In this document: one piece after another, positions 26,139 to 35,066 of the stretch
How positions within the stretch are numbered: the stretch's first letter is position 1
Layout of the letters: every line of letters starts with the position of its first letter
Assembly: GCA_001899685.1 (NCBI GenBank)
Contig: MKWG01000011.1
Span: 218,794-282,793 of the forward strand
Reading direction: 5' to 3'
Length of the DNA: 64,000 nt
Source of the DNA: Sphingobacteriales bacterium 44-15
Lineage (GTDB): Bacteria; Bacteroidota; Bacteroidia; Chitinophagales; Chitinophagaceae
Made by a program: the position numbers and the translations under genes
The notes under the pieces: model-generated
What the model saw: only the letters and a program-made list of their open reading frames with translations
Database searches by the model: none
Told to the model about the DNA's origin: nothing

Positions 26139-27413
26139 ATGAAAAAGAGTGTGATTGCCGTAATCTTGGGAGGGGGTGCAGGTACCCGTCTTTCTCCGCT
26201 CACTGCCACCAGGAGCAAGCCCGCCGTTCCTATTGCCGGTAAATATCGTCTTGTGGATATCCCTATCTCCAACTGCCTTAACTCGGATATAGGCAGGATG
26301 TTTGTGCTTACACAATTTAACTCTGCCTCCCTGAATAAGCATATAAAGAATACGTATTATTTCAGCCGGTTCAGCAAGGCATTTGTAGATATTATTGCTG
26401 CCGAGCAAACGCCGGATAACCAGGGATGGTTCCAGGGAACGGCCGATGCCGTGCGCCAGTCGCTCCGCCATCTTCAGCAACAGGAATTTGATCATGTGCT
26501 CATATTGTCAGGGGATCAGTTGTACCAGATGGACTTCAGTGAAATGCTTCAGAATCACGTGGATAAAGGCGCTGATATTTCTATTGCAACCATTCCGGTC
26601 GGCCCCCGTGAAGCGCCCGAATTCGGTATCCTCAAAGCCAATGAGGAAAGCATGATCACTTCATTTATTGAAAAGCCCAAAAAAGAACTGCTCCCCGACT
26701 GGGTAAGTGATACCGGCGACGAAATGCAGCGTCTTGGAAGGATCTATCTCGCTTCCATGGGTATATATATATTCAACCGAAAGCTGTTATTTGATCTGCT
26801 GCTGGATACCTATAAAGATGCTACCGATTTTGGAAAAGAGATCATACCCAGCTCTATCAGCACTCACAAAGTGGCAAGTTACCAGTACGAAGGCTACTGG
26901 ACAGACATAGGTAATATCTATTCCTTTTTTGAAGCCAATATTTCTCTTACAGAAGATATACCTCCCTTTAATTTATTCGATAGTGAGCAGGCCATCTATA
27001 CACGCCCCCGGATGTTACCTCCTGCCAAGGTGAGCGGCACTACATTAGAAAAAACGCTTCTTGCTGAAGGCTGTATCATCAATGCTTCGAGGGTTGAAAA
27101 AAGTGTGATGGGTATAAGATCCCGCATCGGATATGGCTCTACTATTGTAAGTACGTATATGATGGGATCTGATTATTACGAAACGCTTGAAGAAATGAAA
27201 AGGGCTGCTGAAAGGGGATTGCCAAAGCTTGGCATTGGTGAGCGCTGCTATATCCGCAATGCCATCATAGATAAGAACTGCCGTATAGGAAATGATGTAC
27301 GCATCAATGGGGGAGGGCATTTACCGGATTCAGACCATCCGCTCTATACAGTGAAAGATGGTATAGTGGTGGTGAAGAAAGGCGCTATACTGCCGGATGG
27401 GTTTATTATATGA
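26139..27413 (+). CDS. glgC: Glucose-1-phosphate adenylyltransferase
   Basis: A 424-residue enzyme that makes ADP-glucose from ATP and glucose-1-phosphate, supplying GlgA. The start carries VILGGGAGTRLSPLTATRSKPAVP (8-31), the nucleotidyltransferase signature, and SGDQLYQMDF around 125 holds the active-site Asp. YWTDIGNIYSFFEANI lies at about 255. The C-terminal beta-helix (about 290-424) matches bacterial GlgC. The longest frame begins at 26046 inside the upstream repeat; 26139 is preferred because the family start MKKSVIAVILGGG is there. Confidence 0.93.
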   Translation: MKKSVIAVILGGGAGTRLSPLTATRSKPAVPIAGKYRLVDIPISNCLNSDIGRMFVLTQFNSASLNKHIKNTYYFSRFSKAFVDIIAAEQTPDNQGWFQGTADAVRQSLRHLQQQEFDHVLILSGDQLYQMDFSEMLQNHVDKGADISIATIPVGPREAPEFGILKANEESMITSFIEKPKKELLPDWVSDTGDEMQRLGRIYLASMGIYIFNRKLLFDLLLDTYKDATDFGKEIIPSSISTHKVASYQYEGYWTDIGNIYSFFEANISLTEDIPPFNLFDSEQAIYTRPRMLPPAKVSGTTLEKTLLAEGCIINASRVEKSVMGIRSRIGYGSTIVSTYMMGSDYYETLEEMKRAAERGLPKLGIGERCYIRNAIIDKNCRIGNDVRINGGGHLPDSDHPLYTVKDGIVVVKKGAILPDGFII

Positions 27414-27426
27414 TTTAAGGTATGGG

Positions 27427-27490
27427 GTATCAGCAATTAGCTATCAGGTATCAGCTATGAGTTCTATACCTGATAGCTGATACCTGACAG
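27427..27490. repeat. Word repeat forming long hairpins after glgC
   Basis: A 15-bp perfect stem, TCAGGTATCAGCTAT (27444-27458) with ATAGCTGATACCTGA (27473-27487), competes with a 12-bp stem (27440-27451 with 27466-27477). The 15-mer GGTATCAGCTATGAG at 27447 recurs exactly at 54870, after thrA. It lies 13 bases after the glgC stop and could act as a 3'-end stabiliser; no U-run follows. Confidence 0.75.
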
Positions 27491-27603
27491 CACTGAAGGT
27501 GTTTCCGGATGAGCCGCAGGATACGCCCTGTAAGACATTGGATTTCGTTATTACTTTCCGAAGGCTATTAATAGTCTCAGTACTTCGCCGGCGACAGGAA
27601 TAG

Positions 27604-28083
27604 TTAAAATTCAAATCTCATAATTCCCCATTTGTCAACCGAAACTTTAAGCAGCACCTGTTGAGTTGATAATACAGGTTTTCCATTGATCTTTTTCGGA
27701 GTCCATATAGGACCTTCTTTCAAACTTTGGGTTATGAGATTAGTAATGTAAGGGATGCCATCTTCAATGGGAACAAAGTCTTTTAAATTGCCGGTTTCAT
27801 CTACTGTAAACTGAATTTTTACAGTACCTTGTCTATTATAGATGGAGTCCTTGAGATGCTTGTCTGTGTTAATTGAGAGGCTAAGGTACTTTGCTTGTTC
27901 CCGCTCGCCGCCGGGAAATGAAGCATTTACCGTATCCTGTCTCTCCGCGTTAACAAGTTGGGAAACGGAAAACTTATGCTTTTCGGCTTTTGCGGCAAGG
28001 GCAATTACCAGTAATACGGCAAGCGGTAATAACATTCTACGGCTTGCAAATGCAAATTGTTGTTTTTGCTGATGAGTAGCCAT
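27604..28083 (-). CDS. TonB C-terminal domain protein
   Basis: A 159-residue protein with an N-terminal membrane or signal segment (about 16-30: MLLPLAVLLVIALAAKA). The C-terminal 90 residues (IYNRQGTVKIQFTVDETGNLKDFVPIEDG, then ITQSLKEGPIWTPKKINGKPV) match TonB_C domains of energy-transducer proteins. It is short for a TonB, with no Pro-rich linker, so it may act as a periplasmic partner rather than the full energy transducer. It is on the same strand as, and downstream of, the class III aminotransferase. Confidence 0.75.
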   Translation of the reverse strand: MATHQQKQQFAFASRRMLLPLAVLLVIALAAKAEKHKFSVSQLVNAERQDTVNASFPGGEREQAKYLSLSINTDKHLKDSIYNRQGTVKIQFTVDETGNLKDFVPIEDGIPYITNLITQSLKEGPIWTPKKINGKPVLSTQQVLLKVSVDKWGIMRFEF

Positions 28084-28213
28084 GATAATCTTTTTTTGAA
28101 GTTTATAGATAACGATATGATTAAGAGAAAGCTGCTGCCGATAGCAAGATCTTTCGTTTGCCCGTTTTGCAACACTTCCCTGTTTGGAAACTCATGAACA
28201 GTACATTGCACGT

Positions 28214-29566
28214 TTACAAACGCTGCAATGCATTTTTAAAAGCAGTTACAATTAAGTCGCATTCATCTTTGCCAATAATGAGCGCGGGACGCATAGTTAA
28301 AATATTGCCTTCAATAACTTTAAATGCAATACCCTGCTTAAGGCAATCGTACATGATCTGCTCTGCTTCGTTTTCTGCACGTTCTTTTGTAATCCGGTCT
28401 TTTACGAGATCAACGCCTATATGTAATCCCTTTCCGGCTATATTTCCGATAATAGAAAATTCTTCTTTCAGTTCCTCCAGTTTTTGCATCAGGTATTCTC
28501 CCATCAGGCGGGAATTGTCTACCAGGCCCTGCTTTTCGATATATTCAATTTCTGCAAGCCCTGCTGCGCAGGAGAGCGGGTTTTTCTCGTGGGTAAAATG
28601 ACCGATAGAGCGGTGCTGCAAAATGTTGTATTTGTCTTTGGTGACGATGCCCGCCAATGGTACAATACCGCCGCCCAGCGACTTTCCTAAAACCAGTACA
28701 TCGGGCGTAACAAAATGTTCACTGGCAAACCACTTCCCCGTTCTTCCGAAACCTTCAATGATCTCATCAAAGATGAGGAAGATGCCATGGGCATCACAAA
28801 TTTCCCTTACCCGCTCCCAGTAATACACAGAAGGCACCACAGGTGTGGAAGAAACAGGCTCTGCAATGATCGCTGCTATATCGGGATTCCGTTTAAGGAT
28901 AATAGTTATCTGGCGCAGGTAAGCTTCGTCAATCTCCTCCCGGCTTTTTAGTCCCCAGGGGTTGCGGTAATAGTTGGGGAACTCTACATGAAAAGCGCCC
29001 GGCACCATCGGTCCCTGGCCGTTGGTAAAATGCTCTTCACCTCCAATGGAAGATGCCTGGAAACCGTTGCCATGATAAGCGTCCCAGTAAGAGATGGTCT
29101 TCCATCTGCCGGTGACCTGTTTAGCCAGGGCTATTGCCATTTCAATAGCTTCCGAGCCGCCCGGGCACAGTAAAACCCTGTCCAGTCCCTGCGGCGTTAT
29201 TTCAGTTAATTTTTTTGCCAGCTTTACTGCCGGGATATTGGTATAACGCCTTGGCGTAAACGCTAATTTTTCATTGAGTTGCCGGATCACCGCCGCTATC
29301 ACTTCCGGGTTGGAGAAGCCTGCGTTATGCACACCATTTCCATGCAGGTCAAGATATTTTTTTCCTGAAAGATCTGTGATATAAGCTCCTTCTGTTGCCG
29401 ATAACACGTTCATTACAGGTGTGGATAATGCCTGGTGCAGGAAATATTTTGCATCTTCGTTTATCCAGTACCGTGTCTGGTCGTCAAGCGATCCGATATA
29501 TTCTTTCCTGTAATCGCCGGCGTTGTTATCGCCCTGCTCTCTTGATATTTTTTTCCCGGGTTGCAT
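28214..29566 (-). CDS. Class III (aspartate aminotransferase fold) PLP enzyme
   Basis: A 450-residue fold-type I PLP enzyme. It shows GGSEAIEMAIALAKQ (PLP phosphate site), FDEIIEGFGRTGKWFA with the conserved Asp, and VLGKSLGGGIVPLAG with the PLP Lys. The overall pattern resembles ornithine/acetylornithine or 4-aminobutyrate aminotransferases; related subgroups include ammonia-lyases of aminoethylphosphonate breakdown, but no phosphonate genes are nearby. The substrate is therefore open. It is separated from SusD by a minus-strand terminator, so it has its own promoter. Confidence 0.8.
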   Translation of the reverse strand: MQPGKKISREQGDNNAGDYRKEYIGSLDDQTRYWINEDAKYFLHQALSTPVMNVLSATEGAYITDLSGKKYLDLHGNGVHNAGFSNPEVIAAVIRQLNEKLAFTPRRYTNIPAVKLAKKLTEITPQGLDRVLLCPGGSEAIEMAIALAKQVTGRWKTISYWDAYHGNGFQASSIGGEEHFTNGQGPMVPGAFHVEFPNYYRNPWGLKSREEIDEAYLRQITIILKRNPDIAAIIAEPVSSTPVVPSVYYWERVREICDAHGIFLIFDEIIEGFGRTGKWFASEHFVTPDVLVLGKSLGGGIVPLAGIVTKDKYNILQHRSIGHFTHEKNPLSCAAGLAEIEYIEKQGLVDNSRLMGEYLMQKLEELKEEFSIIGNIAGKGLHIGVDLVKDRITKERAENEAEQIMYDCLKQGIAFKVIEGNILTMRPALIIGKDECDLIVTAFKNALQRL

Positions 29567-29605
29567 TCTTTTCTTTTTTGGATGAGATGAAGGTATAACG
29601 TTTCA

Positions 29606-29638
29606 GCAAAAACGGGACACTATTTATGTGCCCCGTTT
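29606..29638 (-). terminator. Intrinsic terminator after susD (minus strand)
   Basis: On the minus strand the stem AAACGGGGCAC/GTGTCCCGTTT, with one mismatch and a 7-base loop, is followed by a TTTTTGC U-run. It lies about 160 bases after the SusD stop and before the aminotransferase gene, separating the two transcripts. Confidence 0.75.
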
Positions 29639-29723
29639 GTAATAAACATGAAGTGGTGTCAGGTTAAGGGTTAGGGTCATTAAGTTGGCTGTATAATGTT
29701 ACGTCAGTCAAATTCAGCTTACG

Positions 29724-29759
29724 GGTTACAGGTTTCAGGTTGTACCTCAAACCTGTAAC
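29724..29759. repeat. Dispersed repeat copy (ACCTGAAAC family)
   Basis: GGTTACAGGTTTCAGGT at 29724-29740 is, on the minus strand, ACCTGAAACCTGTAACC. It differs by one or two bases from copies at 48678-48694 and 57367-57383. Here it forms an 11-bp stem, GTTACAGGTTT (29725-29735) with AAACCTGTAAC (29749-29759), just after the SusD stop. Confidence 0.7.
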
Positions 29760-29795
29760 GCCATGCACAACTTATCACATACCACTTACCACTCT

Positions 29796-31340
29796 CTATT
29801 TATCCCACCATCCTTTGGTATTCAGCGCATCCGGGCCGCCCAGCATTTGCACGGCCTGGTTATAATGCTCTTCATTGATGCGCATTTCATCTGCCGGATA
29901 CAGTGCTCTCCTGGGGATATACCCGGGACCAACAGGTCCGATGGGGATGTTAGGATAGCCGGTCCTTCTCCATTCAAACCATCCTTCGTAGCCTACGAGG
30001 TATGAAGCGATCCATTTTTGCAACCATATTTTTTGGAGCTTTCTTTCGGAGCCGCCTGTATAAGCTACACCTTCCTGCTGCAGGTAATCGTTATCAGCAA
30101 TAATGTCGGAAGCAGACAGCTTTAAATAAGAGCTGGCATAGCTGCTGGGTATTCTGTCAGCATAGTAATTAAACTGATCTTTTATACCCTTGAGATAGTA
30201 TGTTTCCGCAGCGCCTGATCCCCCGGATATTAATCCCCTTTCCGCTGCTTCCGCAAGAATGAACTGAACTTCAGAATATGTCAGTATGATACCCTGCGCT
30301 GCTGTTTTTGAAGCCAGCTCCTGGTCGAACTTAAAGGGCATCCATAACATACCCATCGGAGAGCTTACATTAGCATCGGCAAATTTCCCGGTCCCATTCA
30401 ATTCCCCTGCATATACGAATGCCGATGTGTCGGGTCTTGCCCCGTTGGGACCTGTGGCGCTGCTGTTAGGCGTCGGCAGGGCATATACTCGCAGGCGTTT
30501 GTCGTTAAATGCCTTTAAAGTATCAATCAACTGCTTGCTTACCTTTGTTTCGGTAGAGAAGTTGCTGGCAGTGTAAAACGGAGAATAATTAGCTTCCCTG
30601 TCGTCGTTGAACTGCAACGCTGCCTGATCCTCAAACGATCCAAACAGGGGATACTTTGCAGGATCATTTACAATCGCAGTAATTTTTGAAGATACATCTA
30701 CCCTGGCGGATTCCCGCATCAGGAGCCTCAATGAAAGCCCGTTTGCGAATTCCTTCCATCTGGCGATATTTCCGCCATAGAGAATATCTCCTATCACCGT
30801 CTCATCGGAAGTGCCTAATATGGAGTTAGCTTCTTCAAGATCCTGCAGCAACCCGGCATACACATCTGATTGCGTTTCATAAGCGGGGCTGAATACTTCC
30901 TGTAGTTTGGCCTGTGCTGCTTCACGAAAAGGAATAGGACCATACATGTCTGTCAGGCATTGGAACATCCATGACCGGAGCACCAGGGCCACTCCTTTGT
31001 AATTATTAAGACCCTGTCCTTCAGCAAGACTAATGGCGTCATTCAGATCTCGGATATAATCGTAAAAATTCCACAGGAAATAGCCGGCGGCATCAGAACG
31101 CGCCCAGTTGCTGAAATTACTGGCATAGTCGGATGCAACTAAGTTTCCTGCCACGCTGCCCCTGGCGTAGGAATTGTAAAACTGGCTGGAAACGGATGAT
31201 CTTATTACGTTCGGTAATAATAACCCGATATTGGTAACCTTGTCGGGGCCGTTGGGGTTGGTATTGATCTCATCAAAATCTTTTTTACAACCGGCAATTA
31301 TCAATACCAGGAACAAAAATATGATTTGAATTTTTTTCAT
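29796..31340 (-). CDS. SusD/RagB family nutrient-binding lipoprotein
   Basis: A 514-residue lipoprotein with IIAGC placing the lipid Cys at 18, followed by the family start KKDFDEINTNPNGPDKVT. TPR-like helices and the C-terminal block (KIWLQKWIASYLVGYEGWFEWRRTGYPNIP) place it in the SusD-like 2 group. SusD proteins cap the SusC channel on the cell surface and hold a glycan or other oligomer for import. It lies 18 bases after susC, in the same operon. The ligand is not evident; the group also includes members that bind non-glycan nutrients. Confidence 0.9.
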   Translation of the reverse strand: MKKIQIIFLFLVLIIAGCKKDFDEINTNPNGPDKVTNIGLLLPNVIRSSVSSQFYNSYARGSVAGNLVASDYASNFSNWARSDAAGYFLWNFYDYIRDLNDAISLAEGQGLNNYKGVALVLRSWMFQCLTDMYGPIPFREAAQAKLQEVFSPAYETQSDVYAGLLQDLEEANSILGTSDETVIGDILYGGNIARWKEFANGLSLRLLMRESARVDVSSKITAIVNDPAKYPLFGSFEDQAALQFNDDREANYSPFYTASNFSTETKVSKQLIDTLKAFNDKRLRVYALPTPNSSATGPNGARPDTSAFVYAGELNGTGKFADANVSSPMGMLWMPFKFDQELASKTAAQGIILTYSEVQFILAEAAERGLISGGSGAAETYYLKGIKDQFNYYADRIPSSYASSYLKLSASDIIADNDYLQQEGVAYTGGSERKLQKIWLQKWIASYLVGYEGWFEWRRTGYPNIPIGPVGPGYIPRRALYPADEMRINEEHYNQAVQMLGGPDALNTKGWWDK

Positions 31341-31358
31341 CGTCGTAAGTTTTGCTGT

Positions 31359-34300
31359 TTAGAAACTCAGGTTAAGACTTAATCCCATTTCCCTGGTGGA
31401 AGGGGTACTCATATTTTCAAACCCGGGGATCAACCCGTCGCCACCCGTTGCCACCGAAACTTCGGGGTCAAAATGTTTATTGCTCTTAGGTGTAAAGAGC
31501 AATAGGTTCCTTCCTGTTACAGCAATTCTTGCTTTTTTGATAAAAGTGCTGCTGGTAAATTTAACCGGTAAATTATAACCCAGAGAAAGCTCTCTCAATT
31601 TAAAATAGGTCGAGCTGAATAGCTGTGCTTCTGAAATATGATCTAAAGGCTTTTTAATAAAATACCTGGCATTGGTACCGTATACTCCTTCGCTATAAGT
31701 GTCGTCTTTGCTCGTGGAGTTTTGCTGGTAGCTGCCATCAGGCATTTGAGCTGCACCGGGAATATAGTAAGGGGCATCGTATTCATGACCTGCGGGCCTT
31801 GCAGCACGCCCGAGTTCAGCTTCTATCAACTGTCCCGAACCGGCAGCTTTATTGAAGAACCGGGATATGAACTTACCCCCGTACTGACCAGCGAAAAGGA
31901 AATTAAGCGTGAAGTTTTTATAGGTGATCTGGTTGTAAAAACCTCCGATCCAATCCGGGTTGGCATTCCCGAGATAGATATCTGTAGAAGTAGGTCTGGG
32001 ATAGGCATCGGAGAAAATGATAATTTCGCCATTCATCGGGTCGCCTGCTTTTTCTACACGTTGATACCCTGGTCCCCATATTGCGCCCATTTTTTCGCCT
32101 ACCCTTGCCTGTATGGATGCATCCTCACCGGGAGCAGCCTGCACAATTTTATCAACCCCCGGCGCCAGGGAAATTAACTTACCCGTATTTCTTGACCAGT
32201 TAATGGTGAAATCCCATTTAAAGTTTTTGCTGTTTACAGGATTTGCCGACAACACCAGTTCCACGCCCCTGTTCCTTATCTCCCCTGCGTTTATAACGCG
32301 GGAGAGCACTCCTGCACTCTGCGGAGTAGATAATGGTATGATCTGGTTTTTGGAGATTATATTATAATAAGTCGCGTCAATGGTAATGCGGTTGTTTATA
32401 AAACCCCAGGAAGTTCCTATCTCATAGGTCGACGTGATCTCGGGCTTTAAATTCGGATTTTGCAGGCTGGAGCTTCCTACCAGTGAATAATTGTTGCCCC
32501 AGGGCGTTCCAAAGCCATATGTGTTGTAGAGTTTATAAGGAGGTGCATCATTACCTACCTGTGCTACGGCAAAGCGTAATTGTGCCTGGCTGACAGCTCC
32601 CTCCATCCCTAAAATTTGTTTTAAATTTCCATTTAAGCCTAATGAGGGATAGAAATAAGCATTATTATTGGAAGGTAAGGTGCTTGACCAGTCATTCCGT
32701 GCCGTCAGATCCATATACACCAGGTCCCTGTACCCGATATTTGCCATTCCATACAGGCTGTTCACCCTGCTTTGGGAGCGCACCCCCGAGGCTTCAAGCG
32801 GGCTCGCTGAGTTATTAATAGTATAAACGCCCGGTACAAGCAACTGCGGGGCAGCTACAGAACCGTCGGTAGTGCTTCTGTCGAGCCTGTTGCCGCCTGC
32901 AGATATAGTGTAGGTAAAGTCCCCGGAACCGGTTTGATTGTTATAGCTTAATAAGAAATCCGCATTCCTTTCGTCTCTTTTCAACCTTACTTCTTCATAC
33001 CGACCCTGTTCATAGTCTACCGTGCTGACAGCCCATTTCATGGGGCGGAAATCGTAGTAAAAATCATCTGCCAGCCGCAGCTTTAATTTTAAGTGATTAC
33101 TGAAGGCATAGTCAATAGAAATATTTCCATACAGCCTGTCTTTATCCTGTCCTTTGGTATCCTGGTAAAGAAGAAAGAAAGGGTTGTTGTGGTTTTCGCC
33201 ATAATTGTATTGAAACTGGCGAATGCCTTCCATTCCCGGTTGCCAGTAATCACGAAGGCTGTTCATATTTACATTACGTCCCATCCAGGTAAAGAAGTAC
33301 ATGAAAGTATTTCTTCCATATCCATTGTCCGGCCTGCTGTCGCTTTTTTGCTTCACATAGTTGAGATTAATGCTTGTGGTAAGCCTGCTGGTAATATGAT
33401 AGGAGCTGTTGAAATTGAGCTGGTAACGGTTTAAATCGTTATTGGGAATAACGCCTTTTTCGTTCAATGAAGAAAGGGACAGCCTGTAGTCTGACTTATC
33501 GGTGCCTCCTGAAAACGACAGGTTATTCATATATTTCTGTCCTGTGGTAAAGAAGTCGCTGATATTATCTGGATGCGAGATCCACGGGGTTGGAATGATA
33601 TCGCCCCTGTTATTCAATGCAACATCTCCCCCTCTGAATCCATTGGTGGTAGGAGAGTCAAACTGTGCTTCGGTTGTGCCATTATCAAGCCGGGGGCCCC
33701 AGCTTTCGTCATAGTCGTCATTATCTCCATTGGGATAAATAGACCAGGATGCTCCGAAGTTTGAACCTGCATAATGTCCGTTATTACCCTGTCCGAATTT
33801 GTTCTGGAATTTCGGAAGACGCGCTACTTTTTCCATAAAGTAGGTTGAATTGAAGCTTACGCCAATTCCTTTTCTTTTACTCCCTTTTTTAGTAGTGATG
33901 ATGATCGCGCCATGAGCAGCACGGGAACCATATAAGGCTGCAGCGGCAGGTCCTTTCAGCACGTTCATAGATTCTATATCGGCGGGATTGATCTCTGCGG
34001 CGCTGTTACCATAATCTGCACCACCGCTCGTGTTGGATGTATTGTCATTGCCAATAGGCACTCCGTCTATAACATACAGGGGCTGATTATTGCTCATTGT
34101 GATAGATGTTTCTCCCCTTACGGTTATTCTTGCAGAGCCTCCTACAGCGCCTGTAGTTACAATATTTACACCTGCTACTTTACCGGCTATATTATTAACA
34201 AAGTTGGAAGCCGGCGATTCTGACAGCATTGCCCCATCTACTTTTTGGGTAGCATAGCCGAGCGTCCTTTTTTCACGGGATATACCAAGAGCAGTTACCA

Positions 34301-34928
34301 CCACTTCGGAAAGGTCTTTTTTGCTGGTCTGGAGCGTGATATTCAGACTGCTGTTGCCTTTGGCGGCAACTTCCCGGCTGATATAGCCTACTGATGTAAT
34401 AACTAATGTTACATTATCGCCGAAAGTATTAAGAGAAAAATTACCATCTCCATCTGTAACGGTGGTTATATTGCTCCCTTTCACCTGTACCGTTGCTCCT
34501 GCAAGCGGGTTACCATCTTCATCGGTTATTTTACCCTTAATAACAGCCTGTGCATCTGATACGGTTAAAAAGCTGAGAACAACCAGTTCATTACTGTTTA
34601 CCGTATATCCCAGTCCCGTACCCTCAAGTATACGCTGCATTACGTCCGGGAAAGGGGCGCGGTCTACTTTCAGGGTTATCCTGCTGTTTTCAAAAACAGG
34701 ATCATCAGTATATAAAAAACGATAGTCAGAAACTTTTTCGATAAGTGATAATACTTTTCTCAGCGGTTCTTTCTTTACCGAAAGAGAAATGTCTTTTTGA
34801 GCTTTTGCCAAAAGACCGATGTGGAGACAAAGAAACGTTGCGACAATGAAAGAAACTTTCATAATGAATTTCCATTTCTGGGGGCAAAACACACCTTGCC
34901 TCTCCCAATTAGTTTTGGAAAAATGCAT
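31359..34928 (-). CDS. SusC/RagA family TonB-linked outer-membrane transporter
   Basis: A 1189-residue TonB-dependent receptor. After a signal peptide (about 23-45) come an STN/secretin-like domain (about 50-115, KKEPLRKVLSLIEKVSDYRFLY), which talks to FecR, a carboxypeptidase-regulatory-like beta sandwich (about 130-215, VIKGKITDEDGNPLAGATVQVKGS), the plug (about 215-340, VNIVTTGAVGGSARITVRG and PLYVIDGVPIG), and the long barrel ending in GLSLNLSF. It imports the nutrient bound by SusD using TonB energy. The STN domain and the upstream sigma/FecR genes point to a transenvelope signalling system. MKVSF at 34862 is an alternative start. Confidence 0.93.
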   Translation of the reverse strand: MHFSKTNWERQGVFCPQKWKFIMKVSFIVATFLCLHIGLLAKAQKDISLSVKKEPLRKVLSLIEKVSDYRFLYTDDPVFENSRITLKVDRAPFPDVMQRILEGTGLGYTVNSNELVVLSFLTVSDAQAVIKGKITDEDGNPLAGATVQVKGSNITTVTDGDGNFSLNTFGDNVTLVITSVGYISREVAAKGNSSLNITLQTSKKDLSEVVVTALGISREKRTLGYATQKVDGAMLSESPASNFVNNIAGKVAGVNIVTTGAVGGSARITVRGETSITMSNNQPLYVIDGVPIGNDNTSNTSGGADYGNSAAEINPADIESMNVLKGPAAAALYGSRAAHGAIIITTKKGSKRKGIGVSFNSTYFMEKVARLPKFQNKFGQGNNGHYAGSNFGASWSIYPNGDNDDYDESWGPRLDNGTTEAQFDSPTTNGFRGGDVALNNRGDIIPTPWISHPDNISDFFTTGQKYMNNLSFSGGTDKSDYRLSLSSLNEKGVIPNNDLNRYQLNFNSSYHITSRLTTSINLNYVKQKSDSRPDNGYGRNTFMYFFTWMGRNVNMNSLRDYWQPGMEGIRQFQYNYGENHNNPFFLLYQDTKGQDKDRLYGNISIDYAFSNHLKLKLRLADDFYYDFRPMKWAVSTVDYEQGRYEEVRLKRDERNADFLLSYNNQTGSGDFTYTISAGGNRLDRSTTDGSVAAPQLLVPGVYTINNSASPLEASGVRSQSRVNSLYGMANIGYRDLVYMDLTARNDWSSTLPSNNNAYFYPSLGLNGNLKQILGMEGAVSQAQLRFAVAQVGNDAPPYKLYNTYGFGTPWGNNYSLVGSSSLQNPNLKPEITSTYEIGTSWGFINNRITIDATYYNIISKNQIIPLSTPQSAGVLSRVINAGEIRNRGVELVLSANPVNSKNFKWDFTINWSRNTGKLISLAPGVDKIVQAAPGEDASIQARVGEKMGAIWGPGYQRVEKAGDPMNGEIIIFSDAYPRPTSTDIYLGNANPDWIGGFYNQITYKNFTLNFLFAGQYGGKFISRFFNKAAGSGQLIEAELGRAARPAGHEYDAPYYIPGAAQMPDGSYQQNSTSKDDTYSEGVYGTNARYFIKKPLDHISEAQLFSSTYFKLRELSLGYNLPVKFTSSTFIKKARIAVTGRNLLLFTPKSNKHFDPEVSVATGGDGLIPGFENMSTPSTREMGLSLNLSF

Positions 34929-35020
34929 ACCTTTAAATGTTGAGTTGAAAAATATGGGAACTGCATTGGGTGGAGTTCCCGTTTACTTGACGGGAGATGT
35001 TTGCGCATCTCCCTTTTTTA
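34910..35020 (+). ncRNA. Candidate antisense small RNA in the susC 5' leader
   Basis: No gene runs on the plus strand here, yet TAGTTTTG at 34910-34917 is an exact -7 consensus, and 75 bases later lies a near-ideal plus-strand intrinsic terminator: GGGAGATG (34992-34999), a 6-base loop, CATCTCCC (35006-35013), then TTTTTTA. A second hairpin, GGGAACT (34956-34962) with AGTTCCC (34974-34980), lies between them. The implied transcript starts near 34923, is about 98 bases long and is antisense to the susC start and leader. Antisense RNAs at susC leaders are known in Bacteroides. No good -33 box was seen. Confidence 0.5.
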
Positions 35021-35066
35021 TAACAATGGTTTATGTCATAGCTACACTGATTTAAGTAATCTAATT

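Noticed and set aside
28214-29566. Phosphonate-pathway ammonia-lyase
   Set aside because: The enzyme is of the right fold, but there are no phosphonate genes nearby and the sequence alone cannot separate it from other class III aminotransferases.
34819-35055. 78-codon plus-strand frame antisense to the susC start
   Set aside because: Composition looks like a reverse shadow of the receptor; the interval is better explained as a possible non-coding antisense RNA.
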